23,688 nucleotides of DNA from Chromera velia (lineage: Eukaryota > Sar > Chromeraceae). The position numbers and the translations under genes are program-made. The stretch is from contig JAHBMJ010004560.1 of assembly GCA_018398765.1 (NCBI GenBank), positions 33,358 through 57,045 of the forward strand, in the 5' to 3' direction. Under the pieces are notes generated by a model, which saw only the letters and a list, made by a program, of their open reading frames with translations, was not told where the DNA came from and did no database searches. Position 1 is the stretch's first letter. Every line of letters starts with the position of its first letter. Positions 19,491-23,688 of the stretch are shown here, in pieces.

Positions 19491-20101
19491 AGGTGTGTCA
19501 CTGCTTGTGGTTATATAAAAGTTTTAGCAAAGTTTTAGACTAAGAACACTATTTTTTAACAAATAAAATCAAGTTTTTAAGAGTCAAAATGATTAAACAA
19601 CTCCTTAAAAGCTTAAAAAACATGGTTTTGAATGTTTATAGTCAGGTTATGGTAGGTTATAGTAGGTTATAGACGTTTCGCCACCTAAGGTTCTAAGAAA
19701 AGTTCCTGAACCATCCGTTTCTCAAAACCTTTTCCTCAGAAGCTACCAGAACCTGCTAAAACCACCTTGAACCGGCCTTTTCTCAATAGAAGTATGATCA
19801 AACTGACTAGGAACGCTCGCAAACTGATGAGACAATCAGTGTTTTTGTCCTCTTTCGCGCCCTAGCCGCTACGGGGCAGCACTTCTAGGTAGAACCCTAG
19901 TACTATGCATGTTTATGCTGTAGTTGAAGATGATATAACATAGGTTCTAATAGGTTCTAACACTGTTTTTTACTTTTCCAGACTCATTAGTATAAGATTC
20001 TTTCAGATTCTTAAAGTTTCTTTAAAGAAGAATCAAGTTTACGTTGCATTAAAGTGGTGTCTCCATCATTTGGTTCTTACTCTCTAGAGAAACCGCTAGA
20101 A

Positions 20102-20122
20102 CCTAGGTTCTAGGAACCTAGA
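20102..20122. repeat. Hairpin CTAGGTTC-TAG-GAACCTAG, copy 1
   Basis: A perfect 8-bp inverted repeat with a 3-base centre, in the longer shared string CTAGAACCTAGGTTCTAGG. It recurs at about 21062-21082 in the same orientation. Confidence 0.9.
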
Positions 20123-20567
20123 CAAAAACCTGTAAGAACCATGAAAAACCCCCTCCCTAAAGCTTCAGAAAGACTAAAAACCTAATTTAGATGATTAAAA
20201 TAATCCAAACAAACAAAACAGATGCTTACATATGCCAAAATTGACCGTCAAAATCATAAAACTCAGCTGTCAACTCGCTTTTTCTTCTCTTCAAACAGAC
20301 TTACAAGACGAGCAAGCTCTTCATCTTTCATGAAGACGGTTTCATTCATTTTATGTGCATGAAGACAGAGAAGGAGGTGAATTGGAGGAAGAGGGGGGGG
20401 ATGATCAATTGGAGATGAGTGATGAAGATGTACCCCCTGCCTCTCTTTAGATTAACAAGGTTATGGTTAAGCTCGCTAACTTAAAGGTGACCCACAAAAA
20501 CTTTGTTACTCCTGCATGTCTTCACGTCGGATGAATCAGGAAGCACAGGGGAAGGGATGATCATTAG

Positions 20568-20780
20568 GATGGCAAAGCGTGGTCTGCAAAGCTTTGTTGC
20601 AAGGTGTGTGCAGCAGAGATTAATCTGAGTGATGTGTCCCCTGAAGAGAAAAAGAAGTGGGAAGAGAAAGGGCAGAAATGTGTAGCCCACACAGAGAGCA
20701 ACATAAAGGTTAACACTTTCATGAAACACATCAAAGCAAAGAGCGATTGTCATGCATCAAACAGTGATACCATTATATAA
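20568..20780 (+). pseudogene. BED-like zinc-finger coding piece
   Basis: After a CATTAG acceptor-like site the frame reads 70 codons to TAA: WSAKLCCKVCAAEINL, an acidic/basic helix, then NIKVNTFMKHIKAKSDCHAS. A C-x2-C pair (11 and 14) and the F-M-K-H...C-H end (54, 61 and 62) recall the C2H2/BED fingers at the N-terminus of hAT transposases and their domesticated relatives, although the H-x7-H spacing is longer than usual. No ATG opens this frame, so it is either an internal exon or a remnant. A host zinc-finger protein is the alternative. The minus-strand frame here is a shadow. Confidence 0.45.
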
Positions 20781-21061
20781 CTATTCAAGAAAATGGTTTC
20801 AAAGCTTGAGTTAGAGAAGAGCTAACTTCATACAACAGATTTCTTGTTGGAGTTTTGATAAGTCTTGGAACCCTCTTTTTCCTTTTTCGATCTTTACCAT
20901 CTGGAACCCTCTTTGTCCCTCTACCTCTCACAGTCCTTTTCCAATGTTTTCCAGTCGAATTGGTGGACAAACTTTTGAATATTTTCATCGTATTCAATGT
21001 TTTATAACTGGTTTTGGACAGGTTCTTTGGGGTTCTTGGAGGGTCAGACTGAGAAGGCTAG

Positions 21062-21082
21062 AACCTAGGTTCTAGGAACCTA
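21062..21082. repeat. Hairpin CTAGGTTC-TAG-GAACCTA, copy 2
   Basis: Matches the copy at 20102 over about 24 bases and is followed by another AGAACCTAG. The two copies sit about 960 bp apart, on either side of the zinc-finger piece. Confidence 0.9.
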
Positions 21083-21463
21083 AGAACCTAGAGGTGGAGA
21101 CGTATAGTTTTTAAGCTCAAACCGAGTAAGAACCTTCAACCAATACTCTAAAAGTGTCATATTTTTGTTTTTTAGAACTTCTTTTGCTTATAAAATAAGT
21201 TTGGAGTTCATTTTAAATGTTTTAGAGCTTAGATTACTACTACAAAGTCGTTCAAGGACCACATCTATATTTCAGAGTGCCTCCCCATAGCCTAGCCGTC
21301 ACCCCCCTCCTATTCCCCTCCCTCATTGCCCTAGTCATTACCTAAACTGTGAACAGCAGCCACAGCCTAGAGCTGCAACGCCGCCCAGACTTTCGTTTAG
21401 AACTGCAGATGAGGCCTGGATAACAAAGCTGAATGATAGCGGTGGCTGTCTCTTTTTTCAAAG

Positions 21464-21646
21464 GTAGTTGACTTAGTGAATCCTGAGGACAAGCATCTAG
21501 TGATAAAGAGGGGGATGAGTGTTGGGTTGTTTTGTATGGCCCATATTATCGAGAACAAGGGTATTTCTGCCCGAGTGATTTTGTATGAGAAAGTGAACGA
21601 CAGAGATGATTCTGGGTCCTCAATGTTCCTTCCTCTGACTCTTTGA
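21464..21646 (+). pseudogene. Unrecognised coding-like segment in the transposon-like block
   Basis: Sixty codons open to TGA, containing NPEDKHLVIKRGMSVGLFCM, HIIENKGISARVILYEKV and DRDDSGSSMFLPL. Alternating hydrophobic residues and balanced charge look protein-like, and an AAAG acceptor-like site precedes it. No family is recognised. It ends just before the frame at 21656, and the two could be parts of one old gene. Confidence 0.35.
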
Positions 21647-21655
21647 AACTCCACC

Positions 21656-21940
21656 ATGAGCCAGACAGACGACCTCCCCCTTTCAAGTATCTTTTTTTGG
21701 ATTTATTCAGCAGTTTTAATCGATGGTGGAGTCCGAATTCAAAAGGAAGAATTGCAGCGAGCTGAGCGATCCTTCTTTGAAGAATGTGAAAAGCTGAGAG
21801 AGCTTCTTCTGGGGGAAGTCAGACTGGAGGAAAGAGTTGTGCAGATAGAGCTAAAAGCAACCAGAACCACTTATAGTGTGGAAAGTGGGGGTCTGGCTGT
21901 AAGACATGGCAAGGAGAGTGGGGATGTGCTTTCAGACTAG
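21656..21940 (+). CDS. Unrecognised protein with coiled-coil-like segment
   Basis: ATG to TAG, 94 codons. After a hydrophobic start (about residues 10-23, IFFWIYSAVLI) comes a charged helix (QKEELQRAERSFFEECEKLR, then ELLLGEVRLEERVVQIELKA) with heptad-like spacing. It lies in the AGGTTCTA-rich block, so it is more likely part of the mobile element than a host gene. No known domain is recognised. Confidence 0.35.
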   Translation: MSQTDDLPLSSIFFWIYSAVLIDGGVRIQKEELQRAERSFFEECEKLRELLLGEVRLEERVVQIELKATRTTYSVESGGLAVRHGKESGDVLSD

Positions 21941-22309
21941 CTTTAAAAATGAAGTGGATGAAGAAAACCATCGTTTATGTTTAAAAAACGTTTTTAAGCA
22001 TTAGAACTCAGTAGAAATAAAGTTATGTAAGGTTCTATAAGGTTCTTTTAGGTTCTAAAAAAAGTTACTGAACCTAGGCTTTTGTTTTTTTAGAACCTAT
22101 AGTAGCAAAATGACTTTAAACCTCTATAACTTCATGATAAAAGCAAACAATTACCCAATTTGTATTGTGTATAAGGTTCTACTGGGCTTAGAACCACATT
22201 GAACACACTTTTAAGAGTATACATCTTCTTTATCTTTATAATAATTTAGGGGGAGGATACAGACTATATCTTAATTATTATATTTTTTTTAAAGTGATAT
22301 ACCCCCTAG

Positions 22310-22590
22310 TGAAAGTGTGGTGGATGGATGAATGGAAGTATGGTGGATGGATGGATGGAAGTGTGGTGGCTAGGTGTGGTGGATGGATGAGTGGAAGTAT
22401 GGTGGATGGATGAATAGAAGTATGGTGGATGGATGAATGGATGGAAGGTTGGTGGATGGATGAATGGAAGTGTGGTGGATGGATGTCATTGAATGGAAGT
22501 GTGGTAGATGGATAAATAGAAGTATGGTGGATGGATGAATGGATAGAAGGTGGTGGATAGATGAGTGGAAGTGTGGTAAATGGGGGTGAA
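22310..22590 (+). repeat. 23-bp minisatellite, right array
   Basis: The same unit family and orientation as 19106-19490 (GGTGGATGGATGAATGGAAG followed by TGT or TAT), with some shortened units. It is less regular than the left array. Confidence 0.95.
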
Positions 22591-22696
22591 GCAGAGTTAA
22601 AGCAGCGATGAAAGAGCGAAACACTGAAAAAGGAATACATAAATGAGGCAGGGCAAACCAATCAGGTAGAAACAAAGTATACAGCAAACCAAGTGA

Positions 22697-22957
22697 AGCA
22701 GTGGCGACAAAAAACGAGAGCCGAGGGCAAAAACTCCAGAAAAGCAGCAAAGCAGACTGAATCCGAACGACTTTGAATCATTCATTAACGACTTACACAA
22801 AGAAACGTGCCAAATTCTCAAGAAGTACACCAACGTGCAAGAAGATTGGAATGCTGGTCGAAAACATGCAATCCGTTCATCAGAAGATCTCTTCTTCTCA
22901 GTGCCAGGTTTAGAAAAAAGATCAGCTAGTGCGAATAAAGTCAGTCAGTGTGAATAG
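22697..22957 (+). CDS. Unrecognised coding-like segment without its own ATG
   Basis: Eighty-six codons open to TAG at 22955-22957 with no ATG, so probably a last exon or a fragment. It reads a basic stretch (KKREPRAKTPEKQQSRLNP), then NDFESFINDLHKETCQILKK, YTNVQEDWNAGRKHAI and SSEDLFFSVPGLEKRSASAN. The long amphipathic helix, mixed charge and aromatic spacing look like real protein, and it lies just outside the minisatellite. A GAAGCAG acceptor-like site is at 22695-22701. The hydrophobic minus-strand frames over the same bases are shadows. No family is recognised. Confidence 0.4.
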   Translation, partial: SSGDKKREPRAKTPEKQQSRLNPNDFESFINDLHKETCQILKKYTNVQEDWNAGRKHAIRSSEDLFFSVPGLEKRSASANKVSQCE

Positions 22958-22959
22958 AT

Positions 22960-23334
22960 GACAGTTTTGGCTACGTCTAACGTGCAGTGACATAAGGGTG
23001 TAAAAACGGGGGGGCGGGTGCGTTCGAGCTCTTAGGATTCCAGATCCGACGGGGTCCTCCCCGTTTGAGCTCTAGGGAGATCAGACCCCTGTGAACGGGG
23101 ACCCCTCCGTTCGGAGAGCTCTAGGTAAGAAAAAGTGCTAGGTCATGAAGACAACCTAGATGATAACCTTTATGAAGCCTAAACTATTCTCAACTCTAAC
23201 TTAAAACATACTTAAACTTCTGAAATTCTGGCTAAAATCTTCTTGTAACATTTTGTAACTTAAATAAAATGAACTTCAGCATCAATTGAATTCAACTCCG
23301 TCATGAGGTGTCATTAATCAGCTTCTAATTTTTT
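22960..23334. other. Intergenic with GC-rich hairpin patch
   Basis: Bases 23008-23125 are GC-rich inside AT-rich flanks. ACGGGG-TCCT-CCCCGT is a perfect 6-bp stem, AACGG...CCGTT follows, and GAGCTCT with a nearby TAGG recurs three times (about 23026, 23079 and 23119). The rest is AT-rich with no gene seen. Confidence 0.6.
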
Positions 23335-23565
23335 TTAATTTGCCATCAAACAAAGAATGGTAGAGGCAGAAACACTTGTGATGTATGTATCAGGGCAGTC
23401 GTTGTGTGCCTGCAGAAAGGCAGCCAAAATTCTTGGTGAGCCAGTCAGATTCTCTTCTGGCTCGTCGGTGTTGTCTGCCTCAGGCCACCCCTTCCACTTG
23501 ATTCTAAACCACCGTTTCCTCCTCCGAGGAGGGCCTCTCCACTCCCATCCCCGGATTGCTTCCAC
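23335..23565 (-). pseudogene. Chromodomain fragment, probably from a Ty3/gypsy-type (chromovirus) element
   Basis: The minus-strand frame contains VEAIRGWEWRG, RRRKRWFRIKWKGWPEADNT and DEPEENLTGSPRILAAFLQA, the VExI...VKWKGYP...EPEENL...F layout of a chromodomain. In chromoviruses this domain sits at the C-terminus of the integrase and targets insertion to modified histones. Only this end is in the window; the rest would lie beyond the right edge, so wholeness and age cannot be judged. A host chromodomain protein is the alternative. Confidence 0.6.
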
Positions 23566-23600
23566 TTTGTACTCCCATCTCCGGATTGTTTACAGAAGGC
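23541..23600 (+). repeat. 30-bp direct repeat beside the chromodomain fragment
   Basis: ACTCCCATCCCCGGATTGCT and ACTCCCATCTCCGGATTGTT begin two adjacent units of about 30 bp that differ at a few positions, a local tandem duplication. Confidence 0.85.
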
Positions 23601-23688
23601 GGGGCATGGCGGGGCAGATGAATCATTCAGTGACAGACTCAAAAAATTAATTTTGATCGCGCGCACGAACTCCGCGCGCCCCCCCCCC

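Larger units (their letters stand above)
19491..22309 (+). mobile_element. AGGTTCTA-rich block with BED-like zinc finger: probable decayed DNA transposon
   Basis: AT-rich sequence unlike its surroundings, bracketed by two arrays of the same minisatellite. AGGTTCTA or its complement occurs about twenty times. Edge sequences are weakly inverted: TAAGGTGTGTCACT at about 19489-19502 against AGTGATATACCCCCTA at about 22294-22309. It contains a coding-like zinc-finger piece (20568-20780), another coding-like segment (21464-21646) and a coiled-coil-like frame (21656-21940). The finger plus weak terminal inverted similarity suggests a hAT-like DNA transposon, but no catalytic residues were found, so the family is a guess. 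No clean target-site duplication was seen. Confidence 0.45.

Noticed and set aside
19073-19501. 142-codon HPSI-rich minus-strand frame
   Set aside because: Translation of the 23-bp minisatellite; the same applies to the frames at 22278-22750.
1-23688. tRNA, rRNA or spliceosomal RNA genes
   Set aside because: None recognised by eye on either strand; no cloverleaf with matching A and B boxes was found, though a computed scan was not possible.

Overview
This window looks like nuclear DNA of an intron-rich unicellular eukaryote. GT-AG introns are numerous, often pyrimidine-rich, and carry microsatellites. Exons are short and their splice phases chain correctly by hand. The mix of a chromatin assembly factor, a plant- or bacterial-type hybrid histidine kinase, frequent TGCATGCA-like words, very long tetranucleotide arrays and transposon debris would fit a chromerid alveolate (Chromera velia-like). 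That placement is inference from style and gene content and was not tested by any search.

Layout. Bases 1-2773 hold the 3' part of a + strand gene for the CAF-1 p60 (CHAF1B/Cac2) WD40 histone chaperone, cut by the window edge, with five visible exons. Bases 2774-5892 are intergenic: a pyrimidine-rich stretch, a duplicated 96-bp AT-rich repeat, a cluster of AAATAGT/ACTATTT palindromes and a GGAA array. Bases 5893-9749 hold a five-exon + strand membrane hybrid histidine kinase (membrane segments, DHp, HATPase, receiver). A 145-base assembly gap lies inside its fourth intron. Bases 9750-11606 are non-coding and become AT-rich.

A minus-strand gene (11607-12722) is rebuilt from five phase-compatible exons. 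It appears to encode a small secreted, cysteine-containing protein with an SEA-like alpha/beta domain. A 0.5-kb CAGA array lies just upstream of it. A second small secreted, acidic protein is encoded on the + strand at 15322-15957. Between the two is a pair of minus-strand candidate exons (15040-15177) with a similar helix-strand pattern.

From 15958 on the window is mostly repeats: tandem 200-250 bp units (16434-16955), a duplicated 86-bp unit, a CA array, a GACT array of about 0.5 kb, and a duplicated module with a conserved hairpin. Bases 19072-22590 contain two arrays of the same 23-bp minisatellite. They bracket a 2.8-kb AT-rich block full of AGGTTCTA words, with a BED-like zinc-finger coding piece and other coding-like pieces, probably a decayed DNA transposon. 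Beyond it are an unrecognised coding-like segment (22697-22957), a GC-rich hairpin patch, and a minus-strand chromodomain fragment at the right edge, probably from a Ty3/gypsy-type element.

The genes show no shared pathway. CAF-1 p60 acts in replication-coupled chromatin assembly and the kinase in environmental sensing; the two small proteins look exported. All exon boundaries come from reading frame, splice-site sequence and phase, without transcript evidence.
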